Positions 16,310-23,854 of a stretch of 64,000 bases of DNA are shown in pieces. Below the pieces are notes generated by a model. The model was not told the DNA's origin. It was given only the letters and a program-made list of their open reading frames with translations, and ran no database searches. The stretch is taken from the NCBI GenBank assembly GCA_965267405.1, contig OZ253954.1:1860001-1924000 (forward strand), in the 5' to 3' direction. Source of the DNA: JAPPOI01 sp028818055 (GTDB lineage Bacteria; Pseudomonadota; Alphaproteobacteria; Rhodobacterales; Rhodobacteraceae). The stretch's first letter is position 1. Every line of letters starts with the position of its first letter. The translations under genes were made by a program, and so were the position numbers.

Positions 16310-16794
16310 TCGTTCTCGTTCTCAATCAAGTCATCGATAAAAAGACTTAATAGCTGCGGTCGGCCAGAAACGCCCGCTTTTCGATATATGGCAGCTGTCT
16401 GCGCCTTAATGGTCCCTTCAGAGACGCCCCTCAGGTTTGCGATATCGGGTATTGAAAAGCCTTTGATGGCGAACATCGCGACATCCGCTTCGGCAGGCGT
16501 AAGGTCCCATCTTTTGAAACGCTCACGCAGAACATCGCCAAATGCGCTTTGCGCTATCCTTAACGCTTCCTCGGCAGCTGCGGATCGTTCACGCGCGCGT
16601 TTCAAAGCTAGGCCACCAAAAACAAACCCGGTGATCAATCCAACCGCAGCGGCGATTTCAACAATTTCATGGAATGTCCAATTCAACGTGGCGAACGGCA
16701 AACCAAGCACCGGAGCAAGAATATCAAACACAAAAAAGAAGGCCGAGAAGGCCTGAAACGCAAGCACGAGGTAAAGGAAGTATCGGTGGTTCAC
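16306..16794 (-). CDS. Membrane-anchored LuxR-type transcriptional regulator
   Basis: 162 residues. Two predicted transmembrane helices (about 4-28 and 44-64) are followed by a short basic/Ala-rich linker and a LuxR/FixJ-type helix-turn-helix (about 97-160: LTPAEADVAMFAIKGFSIPDIANLRGVSEGTIKAQTAAIYRKAGV). There is no receiver or autoinducer domain, so a signal would have to reach it through the membrane segment. It is the last gene of a three-gene minus-strand run with two secreted acidic-tail proteins (34 bp gap), making them its likely targets or partners. Confidence 0.88.
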   Translation of the reverse strand: MNHRYFLYLVLAFQAFSAFFFVFDILAPVLGLPFATLNWTFHEIVEIAAAVGLITGFVFGGLALKRARERSAAAEEALRIAQSAFGDVLRERFKRWDLTPAEADVAMFAIKGFSIPDIANLRGVSEGTIKAQTAAIYRKAGVSGRPQLLSLFIDDLIENEND

Positions 16795-16828
16795 TGAGTG
16801 CTCTTGAACATGACTTTATGTACGAAAA

Positions 16829-17188
16829 TCAATCGTCGTCATCATCATCGTCGTCGTCATCTTCGTCCTCGTCTTCGTCTTCGTCCTCGTCCTCGTCTTC
16901 CTCCTCCTCGTCTTCGTCCTCCTCATCCTCATCCTCATCCTCATCAAAGAATTCGATGTAGTCTCGAAGGATAAGGCCTGTCGAAGGGACAAATACGATC
17001 TCGCGTCTCTTCCACTGGTTTTCGCCCACGATCCGTGTGCGTCCCAGCCAAGTTCGTGAAATCCGGATCTCCGTGTAACCTTCTGTCTGCAATTCGGTCA
17101 CCAAGCGGTCCTGCAAACTGGCACCTTGAGCCATCGCACTTGATGCGGTCACGGTCAAAAAGATTGAGATCAGAAGCGCGCGTATCAT
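16829..17188 (-). CDS. Secreted PepSY-like protein with Asp/Glu tail (paralog 2)
   Basis: 119 residues: signal peptide (1-21, cleaved after AMA), a short PepSY-like fold (about 25-77: VTELQTEGYTEIRIS, then IVFVPSTGLILRDY), and a tail of about 40 residues made almost only of Asp and Glu beginning at FFDEDEDE. The layout is the same as the next gene upstream, including the FFDE junction, so the two are probably a duplication. The tail could bind Ca2+, basic proteins or cationic peptides in the periplasm; this is inference. The coding DNA is a run of GAC/GAT/GAA/GAG triplets. Confidence 0.8.
   Translation of the reverse strand: MIRALLISIFLTVTASSAMAQGASLQDRLVTELQTEGYTEIRISRTWLGRTRIVGENQWKRREIVFVPSTGLILRDYIEFFDEDEDEDEEDEDEEEEDEDEDEDEDEDEDDDDDDDDDD
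16832..16948. repeat. Imperfect trinucleotide tract encoding the acidic tail of paralog 2
   Basis: Roughly 39 consecutive triplets of the forms gtc, atc, ttc and ctc on the plus strand (Asp and Glu codons on the minus strand). Slippage here would change tail length in steps of one residue without a frameshift. Confidence 0.8.
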
Positions 17189-17234
17189 GGGTCACAAACT
17201 ATCGAATTCGGCAGAGTTGAAAACGGTTTCCTTG

Positions 17235-17247
17235 TTTCACTGTGAAA
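17235..17247. promoter_or_regulatory. Small palindrome between the two acidic-tail genes
   Basis: TTTCACTGTGAAA is a perfect 6+1+6 palindrome, and GTTGGGCCAAC a second one eight bases to the right, in the 131-bp gap between the paralogs. They are candidates for an operator or an intercistronic hairpin. No T-tract follows. Confidence 0.35.
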
Positions 17248-17319
17248 TGAGTTGGGCCAACCCGAACGAAAGAACAGGTCAGCCCAGAGTATGAGTGCGC
17301 CTATGCGGTAAGCGAAGCC

Positions 17320-17757
17320 TTAGTCGTCGTCATCGTCATCGTCGTCGTCGTCATCGTCGTCGTCGTCATCGTCGTCGTCGTCATCATCATCATCGTCGTC
17401 CTCATCATCGTCGTCGTCATCGTCATCGTCGTCATCATCATCGTCATCATCTTCTTCATCGAAGAAATCCTTGTCAGATGTGTCGACGTCGATGCCGCTA
17501 AGGCCGATTTCATCGGCTTCTGCCGCTTCGAGCTCTTGTTCAAGAATAAGACCAGTGTCTCGATCATAAACCACTTCGATTTTTTCAGAGCCGCGGATCG
17601 CCTCAACCTTCAACTGCGTTGGGCCGGTCTTTACCTCAATGTAAGTGAATCCAAGCGACTCAAACTTGGCGACAACGGCGTCGCTGAATTCATCGGCGTT
17701 TGCTGCGTTGCTCCAAAGCGCGAAGGCGACCGCAACGGGAAGTGTTTTCTGATACAT
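17320..17757 (-). CDS. Secreted PepSY-like protein with poly-Asp tail (paralog 1)
   Basis: 145 residues from the ATG at 17757, chosen because GGAG sits six bases upstream. Signal peptide (about 1-21, ending AANA), PepSY-like domain (about 22-76: VVAKFESLGFTYIEVK, then IEVVYDRDTGLILEQE), a linker, then about 46 residues that are almost pure Asp after FFDEED. The predicted mature protein is extremely acidic and should be periplasmic or extracellular. First gene of the run with paralog 2 and the membrane LuxR regulator. Function unknown; cation binding is the simplest guess. Confidence 0.82.
   Translation of the reverse strand: MYQKTLPVAVAFALWSNAANADEFSDAVVAKFESLGFTYIEVKTGPTQLKVEAIRGSEKIEVVYDRDTGLILEQELEAAEADEIGLSGIDVDTSDKDFFDEEDDDDDDDDDDDDDDDDEDDDDDDDDDDDDDDDDDDDDDDDDDD
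17323..17460. repeat. Imperfect (gtc/atc) trinucleotide tract encoding the poly-Asp tail
   Basis: About 46 consecutive triplets, nearly all gtc or atc on the plus strand (GAC/GAT on the coding strand), with a few ttc interruptions. It is a coding microsatellite likely to vary in length between strains. Confidence 0.85.
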
Positions 17758-17863
17758 GGTTTTCTCCATTAAGTTGGGGCGAGTCGTGAGGGCGACCCGC
17801 AAAGTGCCAAAAACTCAACACCCCCAACCATCCTTGGGTATTGCCCTAAGGTTTAACCACAGC

Positions 17864-17893
17864 TCCATAAACCGATGGCAGACGTCCATAAAC
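17864..17893. repeat. 9-bp direct repeats 21 bp apart upstream of the acidic-tail genes
   Basis: TCCATAAAC occurs at 17864-17872 and again at 17885-17893, a period of 21 bp (two helical turns), about 110-135 bp upstream of the poly-Asp gene. Same-face direct repeats are a common arrangement for activator binding, and the LuxR-type protein encoded in the locus is the obvious candidate. Confidence 0.5.
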
Positions 17894-18041
17894 TTTCGAT
17901 TATTTGGAAAGACAGAAGCACTTTTGGGCATCATTGATCCGCAAGTGGAAACAATGGTGCAGCAATTTTCTCAGGAACCGCAAAATTTTAACATTTTTCA
18001 CCGGTATCGAGTGAACAAAGCGAATTTGAGCGAGTGAAAAG

Positions 18042-18689
18042 ATGATAAGTGCCCAAAGATCGACAGACGTATTAGAGCTGGTCAATCACGAGACCGAGTG
18101 GGGCGTGTCCGTTTCCGAAGCGGTCGGAAAAAGAGATGCACGCGGCAAGTTGTTTCTGAGCGCTGGCTTGATCTTTCTTGCCTTGGGTTCCATCGCCTTG
18201 ATTCCGATCTTGGTCGGCGCGTTCATGTTTTCTGGCTCATCTGGAATGGCGTTTGACCTCGCCATTGTTCTGGCATGTTGCGCACTGGCGGTGTTCTTCA
18301 ATCATCAGTCAAAAAAGGGCCCACGCAATGCGTTGCAGATCGACTATGCAGCGCGCGAAGTCCGCCTTGGTTCAGAAACCGCAAACGGTGCGTTTGTTCG
18401 CCATAAAGTTTGCCCTTTCGGGCAAATTGAATCTGCCAAGGTCGCCAAGCTGAAAAGCGGTGATTTGGAGTTGCATCTCGATCTGGGTTCGGAAATCGCA
18501 AGAATCCCATTCTTCAACGCCGACGTGGCTGAATTGAAAGACATTGTCGCCAAGATCAATGCAGCCAAGGAAAGCGACCAAATGGCCCCTGTCCGCTCAC
18601 GCGTGCGCAGCACGATCATGGGCATGGGAGCCAGCTATCGCGAGGTAAGCCGCCGCGTCGTGTCGCGGATGCATTCTCGCCCGGCTTAA
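18042..18689 (+). CDS. Hypothetical membrane protein
   Basis: 215 residues, not recognised as a named family. It has a cytoplasmic N-terminus, two adjacent transmembrane helices (about 37-60 and 66-88), then a soluble domain (about 95-180) with alternating beta-type hydrophobic pattern (ALQIDYAAREVRLGS, DLELHLDLG), and a basic C-terminus (RSRVRS, RRVVSRMHSR). This is a bitopic-hairpin anchor with a PH-like cytoplasmic domain in outline, which is inference. It is divergent from the acidic-tail locus and shares the gap holding the direct repeats. Its stop overlaps that of trpB by 4 nt. Confidence 0.7.
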   Translation: MISAQRSTDVLELVNHETEWGVSVSEAVGKRDARGKLFLSAGLIFLALGSIALIPILVGAFMFSGSSGMAFDLAIVLACCALAVFFNHQSKKGPRNALQIDYAAREVRLGSETANGAFVRHKVCPFGQIESAKVAKLKSGDLELHLDLGSEIARIPFFNADVAELKDIVAKINAAKESDQMAPVRSRVRSTIMGMGASYREVSRRVVSRMHSRPA

Positions 18690-19918
18690 TCGGACTCGGC
18701 CATATCCCAACCAAGAGCGCGGGCGACGGTGAAGATATCCTTGTCGCCACGCCCACACATATTCATGCAAATGATGTGATCCTTGGGAAGCTCGGGCGCA
18801 ATCTTTGTCACGTGCGCAAGCGCATGACTTGGCTCAAGCGCGGGAATTATGCCTTCCGTCTGGCAACACAGCTGGAACGCCTCCAAAGCCTCGGCGTCTG
18901 TGATCGCAACATACTCGGCGCGACCGATTTCATGCAGCCATGAATGTTCCGGCCCAATGCCGGGGTAATCGAGACCGGCTGAGATGCTGAAGCCTTCCAG
19001 GATCTGGCCGTCATCATCCTGAAGCAGGTACGTGCGATTGCCATGCAGCACCCCAGGTCGCCCGCCGGTAAGCGAAGCGCAGTGTTCCATCTTGTTGTTC
19101 ACACCTTTGCCGCCGGCTTCCACGCCGATAATACGAACCTCTTTGTCATCCAAAAACGGAAAGAACAGGCCCATCGCGTTTGAACCGCCACCAATGGCGG
19201 CAATGATCGTATCGGGTAGCCGTCCTTCTGCTTCGTGCATTTGGGCCTTGGCTTCCTTGCCGATGATCGCCTGAAAGTCGCGGACCATTGCCGGATAAGG
19301 GTGCGGCCCGGCTACCGTTCCAATGCAGTAGAACGTGTCGCGCACGTTGGTGACCCAGTCGCGCAGAGCGTCGTTCATCGCGTCTTTCAGCGTGCCGCGT
19401 CCGCTCGTAACAGGCACGACTTCTGCGCCCAGAAGCTTCATTCTGAAAACATTCGGCTTCTGACGCTCAACGTCGTGGGCGCCCATGTAGACAATGCATT
19501 TCAACCCAAATTTGGCGCAAACAGTTGCCGTAGCAACGCCGTGCTGGCCTGCACCAGTTTCTGCGATAATGCGGGTTTTCCCCATTCGGCGGGCCAAGAT
19601 AATCTGGCCAAGCACATTGTTGATTTTGTGTGCGCCCGTGTGGTTCAGCTCGTCGCGCTTCATATAGATTTTCGCGCCACCCAGCTCTTCGGTCAGCCGC
19701 TCGGCCAAGTACAGAGGCGATGGGCGACCAACATAGTGCGTCCAGAGATGGTTCATTTCATCCCAGAAACTCTGATCGGTCTTTGCCTTTTCGTACTCTG
19801 CCTCCAGATCAAGGATCAGTGGCATCAAAGTTTCGCTGACAAACCGCCCACCAAACTGGCCAAACCGACCCTGTTCATCAGGACCTGTCATGAATGAGTT
19901 GAAAAGATCGTTCGCCAT
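18686..19918 (-). CDS. trpB: Tryptophan synthase beta chain
   Basis: PLP enzyme that condenses indole with L-serine to tryptophan; partner of TrpA. 410 residues from the ATG at 19918, which has GGGGAG upstream; the frame runs further up without family similarity. PLP lysine is Lys98 (HTGAHKINN); the phosphate-binding glycine loop is GGGSNAMG; the C-terminal CGRGDKD is characteristic. trpA and trpF are not in the window. trpS lies 0.5 kb further on, on the same strand. Confidence 0.97.
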   Translation of the reverse strand: MANDLFNSFMTGPDEQGRFGQFGGRFVSETLMPLILDLEAEYEKAKTDQSFWDEMNHLWTHYVGRPSPLYLAERLTEELGGAKIYMKRDELNHTGAHKINNVLGQIILARRMGKTRIIAETGAGQHGVATATVCAKFGLKCIVYMGAHDVERQKPNVFRMKLLGAEVVPVTSGRGTLKDAMNDALRDWVTNVRDTFYCIGTVAGPHPYPAMVRDFQAIIGKEAKAQMHEAEGRLPDTIIAAIGGGSNAMGLFFPFLDDKEVRIIGVEAGGKGVNNKMEHCASLTGGRPGVLHGNRTYLLQDDDGQILEGFSISAGLDYPGIGPEHSWLHEIGRAEYVAITDAEALEAFQLCCQTEGIIPALEPSHALAHVTKIAPELPKDHIICMNMCGRGDKDIFTVARALGWDMAESD

Positions 19919-20104
19919 AGAAGGCTCTCCCCGAAAAGACCTGCCAGACTTAGCGCTGGACTGTGCAGCTGGCAAGCGTCGGAGCGGTTAAAACAAAACC
20001 AAGAAACCCCCTAGTTTTCCCCATGTTCCGCTCAAGCAAGGGTGACCGCACCAAACTAATCCACGTCTCGAACGAATGAAGATCACTTCGAGAGGATAAG
20101 GAAC

Positions 20105-20404
20105 ATGGATATCTGGTCTCTGGAACTCATTGGGCTGATGGCTGGCGCAACCAACCTTTTCAGTTCTGTTCCGCAACTTGTCGCAAATCTGCGGGAACCC
20201 GATCGCGCGCACGGCCAAAGCCCCGCGCGAAATGCCTATCAGTGTGTCGGTAATGCGCTTTGGCTGGTTTATGGAACAGCCATTGGTTCGATCGCGATGA
20301 TGCTGTTTTCCACGCTCGGGTGTTTGATGGCGACAGTCCTTCTCTGTCAGGTGCTTAAGGCCCACCGGCGTTTCAATGCTGGGGCTCTTGAATTGGCCGC
20401 ATGA
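20105..20404 (+). CDS. SemiSWEET/PQ-loop family small membrane protein
   Basis: 99 residues with three predicted transmembrane helices and the PQ-loop motif in the first (SSVPQLVANLR, Pro-Gln at about residues 23-24), matching the bacterial SemiSWEET/MtN3 sugar-transporter fold, which works as a homodimer. The second helix contains NALWLVYG, the conserved Asn/Trp pocket. Sugar transport is likely but the substrate is unknown. It stands alone, convergent with trpS. Confidence 0.8.
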   Translation: MDIWSLELIGLMAGATNLFSSVPQLVANLREPDRAHGQSPARNAYQCVGNALWLVYGTAIGSIAMMLFSTLGCLMATVLLCQVLKAHRRFNAGALELAA

Positions 20405-20438
20405 GCTTTTCGGCATCATCAAATGTGCCGAAGCTCAT
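20401..20438. terminator. Stem-loop between the PQ-loop gene and trpS
   Basis: A 13-bp stem with a two-base bulge (left 20401-20415, right 20426-20438) sits on the stop codon of the PQ-loop gene, 22 bp from the trpS stop. Its position between convergent genes suggests a bidirectional terminator, though the T-tract is poor. Confidence 0.55.
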
Positions 20439-20460
20439 GCTCCGTAGGCCAGTGAGTCTG

Positions 20461-21483
20461 CTACTTCGACACCAATCCAACGATGTCGTAGGTCCGCGAA
20501 AGTATCGGCGCCGCGATTTCACGCGCACGGTCTGCACCACCGGACAGAATGCGATCGATTTCTGCAGGGTCATCCATCAAGCGGTTCATTTCGCCTGTGA
20601 TGGGGCCCATGGTCTCCACTGCCAGCTCAGCGAGTTGCGGTTTGAACTGTCCCCAACCGGCACCACCATGTTCCGCCATGACAGCATCCGGTTCGATTCC
20701 AGCCATCGCGGCATAGATGTCCACCAGGTTTCGCGCTTCTGGTCTGTCTTTCAATTCCTCGTAAGTGCCCGGCAAAGGCTCAGGGTCGGTCCGCGCTTTG
20801 CGGAATTTCTGAGCAATCAGGTCAGCGTCGTCGCGCAGATTGATCCGGCTCATGTCAGACGGGTCCGATTTCGACATCTTCTTGGTGCCGTCGCGCAGCG
20901 ACATCACGCGTGCGGCCGGGCCGCCGATCACAGGTTCTGTGATCGGGAAGAATTCTTCGCCAAAGTCGTGATTGAACTTGGCCGCGATATCTCGCGTCAA
21001 TTCAAGATGCTGCTTTTGATCTTCGCCAACTGGCACGTGCGTTGCGTGGTAAGCCAAGATATCGGCAGCCATCAATGCGGGGTAGGCAAAAAGACCCAGC
21101 GAAGCTTCTTCTGAATGCTTGCCTGCCTTTTCTTTCCACTGGGTCATGCGACGCATCCAACCCATCCGTGCAACGCAATTGAAAATCCATGCCAGCTGAG
21201 CGTGTTCTGCGACCTGGCTTTGGTTGAACAAGATCGAGCGGCTTGGATCGATGCCAGCTGCGATGAACGCGGCTGCGGCTTCTCGGATTTGTGCCGTAAG
21301 AGCTTTCGGGTCCTGCCAAACCGTGATCGCATGCAGATCGACGATGCAATAGACGCATTCGTGCGTACCAGCATCCTGCATATCAACGAAGCGCTTCAGG
21401 GCGCCAAGGTAGTTTCCAAGCGTCAGGCCACCCGATGGTTGGATGCCTGAAAAGACGCGCGGGGTGAAAGCGGTGTCCGCCAT
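20461..21483 (-). CDS. trpS: Tryptophanyl-tRNA synthetase
   Basis: Class I aminoacyl-tRNA synthetase charging tRNA-Trp. 340 residues from the ATG at 21483 (GAGG eight bases upstream); the longer open frame is not family sequence. The HIGH-equivalent is PSGGLTLGNYLGAL near the N-terminus and the KMSKS loop is KKMSKSDPSD. It begins close to the divergent rhomboid-like gene, leaving a 73-bp shared promoter region. Confidence 0.97.
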   Translation of the reverse strand: MADTAFTPRVFSGIQPSGGLTLGNYLGALKRFVDMQDAGTHECVYCIVDLHAITVWQDPKALTAQIREAAAAFIAAGIDPSRSILFNQSQVAEHAQLAWIFNCVARMGWMRRMTQWKEKAGKHSEEASLGLFAYPALMAADILAYHATHVPVGEDQKQHLELTRDIAAKFNHDFGEEFFPITEPVIGGPAARVMSLRDGTKKMSKSDPSDMSRINLRDDADLIAQKFRKARTDPEPLPGTYEELKDRPEARNLVDIYAAMAGIEPDAVMAEHGGAGWGQFKPQLAELAVETMGPITGEMNRLMDDPAEIDRILSGGADRAREIAAPILSRTYDIVGLVSK

Positions 21484-21556
21484 TAAACGATCCTCTGGAT
21501 TTTCACGCTTGCGCGGCTTACCCACGGGGGAGAGGCCCGTCAAGAAAGTCGAGGAC

Positions 21557-22246
21557 ATGAGCAGCGATCCCAATCAGGCCCCTGTGGTCAATCCGCTTCC
21601 CGGCGTGGTCGTTGGACTGGCCGTTGCGATCTTTGCGGTTGAGCTAATTATGCTCGCCGGTGAACGTCAAATCGTGGGCGGAGCGGACTCGATTGGATGG
21701 CGCACCGAAGCCATCCGAGAATACGCATTCTTTGCGCCAGTCGTCGATTTCCTGATTGAGCGTGGACAGTGGGTATCTTCTGAGTGGCGACGTTTCGTTA
21801 CCTATCCCTTCATCCACCTCAGTTTCACCCACACGCTGTTTGTCATCGTGTTCTTGCTCGCCTTGGGCAAACTTGTTGGCGAATTGATGGGATCGATCGC
21901 AGTTGTCGCCACCTTCTTTGTATCAGCCATTTTCGGAGCATTGGTCTACGCCGGGCTTGCTGGCGATCCGCGGCCACTCGTTGGAGGTTACCCGGCCGTA
22001 TATGGGTTGATCGGGGCCTATACTTTCATTCTTTGGGTGACCTACGGCAATCTTGGTGAAAGCCAATGGCGCGCTTTCACGTTGATCGGGTTTTTATTGG
22101 CGTTCCAACTGATATTTGGTGTCCTTTTTGGATCGACCAACGATTGGGTGGCTGAGGTCGCGGGATTCGCGATGGGCTTCGTAATCGCCCCGGTGACCGC
22201 GCGCGGCGGTTTTAGGCGGCTTGTTGATCGGATGCGTCAGCGCTGA
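21557..22246 (+). CDS. Rhomboid-like membrane protein, catalytic residues lost
   Basis: 229 residues with six predicted transmembrane helices and a rhomboid layout. The family's key positions are replaced: the helix-2 HxxxN is HTLFV (His92, Val96 instead of Asn), the GxSG active-site serine is in GGYPAVYG (Tyr145 in the Ser position), and the catalytic His of the last helices is Glu200 (VAEVAGF). It is therefore predicted to be an inactive rhomboid pseudoprotease that may still bind membrane clients. It is divergent from trpS and convergent with murJ, overlapping it by about 10 nt. Confidence 0.8.
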   Translation: MSSDPNQAPVVNPLPGVVVGLAVAIFAVELIMLAGERQIVGGADSIGWRTEAIREYAFFAPVVDFLIERGQWVSSEWRRFVTYPFIHLSFTHTLFVIVFLLALGKLVGELMGSIAVVATFFVSAIFGALVYAGLAGDPRPLVGGYPAVYGLIGAYTFILWVTYGNLGESQWRAFTLIGFLLAFQLIFGVLFGSTNDWVAEVAGFAMGFVIAPVTARGGFRRLVDRMRQR

Positions 22247-23814
22247 CGACGGAATGAAGCTAAGTCTTCGCGTTTGAATGCGCCAAGCGTCAGTCCGGCC
22301 AGCCCATAGCTTGCAATGCCGAAAAGAACGATCAATCCCAACGCGCCCCAGGCCTGCCACCCAGACAGCTCGCTTGGGCCAAGCGCCTGGGTTAAGCCCC
22401 AGATGACTGCACCCATTAGAAGCGCAGAAAAAACAATCCGCCAAATGCGTCCCAAGAACCGATCATCGAACGTTGCGGCTTCGCCCATCTCGCGACTGCC
22501 GCGCCACAATAGCAACAGCATCGCCCAGCCGGCGATTGTCGCGCCGAAGGCGGCGGCAATGTACCCAACGACTGGTGCCAGGCCAATTGCAATCGCCGCA
22601 TTTATGACCATCGCAACCAAAGCAAAATAAAACGGACGCTTGGTGTCTTCGCGCGCGAAATAGAGCGGCTGAACGACTTTCTGCATGACAAAGGCGGGCA
22701 GTCCCAAACCATAGACAGCGGTTGCGAGCGCCGTGGCTGCGGTGTCCTCCGCGGTGAAGGCGCCACGCTCAAAAAGAACAGAAACCAGTGCAAATGGAAT
22801 TGCGACCAAGGCAACTGCTGCCGGAATCGCTAATGCCAATGACATCTCTGCCGCGCGGTTGAACGCATCGCGACCGCCCTGTGTGTCGTCGGCCGCCAAT
22901 CGGCGCGACAAATCGGGAAGAAGCACAATACCGATAGCAATTCCGACCACGCCAAGCGGCAATTGATAGAGGCGATCTGCATAAGACAGCCAAGCGACAG
23001 CACCATCAAAGAAGCTCGCCACCTGCCGACCTATCAGAAGGTTTACTTGCACAACGCCGCCCGCCAAAGCCGCTGGCGCTGCGATGATCGCAAGTCGTTT
23101 CAGCTCCGGTGTCAAAACCGGTCGGGCAGGGCGCAAGTCGAAACCGGCAGCACGCGCGGCAAACCATACAAGTACAAGCTGGGCAATTCCTGCGGCAACG
23201 ACGCCGAACGCCAAGAGCGTTCCGTGAACTTCATTTCCGTCGCTGGAGCTGATCACCGAAAAGCTCGACCATCCACGCTCGGCCCAGATGAGTGCAACTA
23301 TCAGGATCACGTTCAGCAGCACCGGTGCCGCGGCAGCCGCCATAAACCGCCCGCTTGCGTTCAAAACGCCCGAGACCAAGGCGGCCAGCGATATGAAAAG
23401 GATGTAAACAAAAACGATCCGACCCAAAGTAACCGCGATGTCGAACCGTTCATCGCCAGAAAAACCGCTTGCCATAGCCAGAACCAGCCACGGCATGAAA
23501 ATTGTCGCCAGCACAGTAAGCACGATCAAGATGACGATTAGCCCAGTCATGGCATCGCGCGCGAAGCTGTTGGCGTCTTCGCCTGCCTCCAGTTTTTTTG
23601 AGAACATTGGCACGAACGCCATGTTGAATGCGCCCTCGGCAAAGAAGCGGCGAAACATGTTTGGTAGCGAAAACGCGATCAGAAAGGCCTCGGCGACAGC
23701 GCCGGTTCCAAGCCATGCAGCAATCATGATATCGCGGACAAACCCAAGAATGCGACTGACCATCGTCCAGACGCCGACAGTCATGAAACCGCGAACCAGA
23801 CGGATCGGTGTCAA
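22237..23814 (-). CDS. murJ: Lipid II flippase MurJ (MviN)
   Basis: Flips lipid II across the inner membrane for peptidoglycan synthesis. About 525 residues with some fourteen transmembrane helices. Hallmarks are VSRILGFVRDI near the N-terminus and FRRFFAEGAFNMAFVP. Start uncertain: a TTG at 23814 gives the usual MTPIRLVRGF... beginning and has AAAGGG upstream, while a TTG at 23886 would add 24 residues and overlap glnD by 32 bp. It follows glnD on the same strand. Confidence 0.95.
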   Translation of the reverse strand: MTPIRLVRGFMTVGVWTMVSRILGFVRDIMIAAWLGTGAVAEAFLIAFSLPNMFRRFFAEGAFNMAFVPMFSKKLEAGEDANSFARDAMTGLIVILIVLTVLATIFMPWLVLAMASGFSGDERFDIAVTLGRIVFVYILFISLAALVSGVLNASGRFMAAAAAPVLLNVILIVALIWAERGWSSFSVISSSDGNEVHGTLLAFGVVAAGIAQLVLVWFAARAAGFDLRPARPVLTPELKRLAIIAAPAALAGGVVQVNLLIGRQVASFFDGAVAWLSYADRLYQLPLGVVGIAIGIVLLPDLSRRLAADDTQGGRDAFNRAAEMSLALAIPAAVALVAIPFALVSVLFERGAFTAEDTAATALATAVYGLGLPAFVMQKVVQPLYFAREDTKRPFYFALVAMVINAAIAIGLAPVVGYIAAAFGATIAGWAMLLLLWRGSREMGEAATFDDRFLGRIWRIVFSALLMGAVIWGLTQALGPSELSGWQAWGALGLIVLFGIASYGLAGLTLGAFKREDLASFRRQR

Positions 23815-23854
23815 GCGCGCACCCTTTGCTGGGCGTTCCGGTTGATCATTCTGC

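Noticed and set aside
16674..16961. Open frame on the plus strand encoding a long Ser run
   Set aside because: Shadow of the acidic triplet tract of the minus-strand gene.
16832..17460. Repeat region as a possible CRISPR array
   Set aside because: The repeats are triplets inside coding sequence, with no unique spacers or repeat-length periodicity.
17295..17501. Open frame on the plus strand encoding a run of Arg and His
   Set aside because: It is only the antisense reading of the poly-Asp triplet tract; no ribosome site and no family features.
17756..18037. 93-codon open frame upstream of the hypothetical membrane protein
   Set aside because: No ribosome site or recognisable sequence pattern; it spans the regulatory gap with the direct repeats and is more likely non-coding.
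18686..21483. trpB and trpS proximity as a tryptophan attenuation unit
   Set aside because: They are on the same strand but separated by a gene on the opposite strand and a stem-loop; no leader peptide with Trp codons is visible upstream of either.
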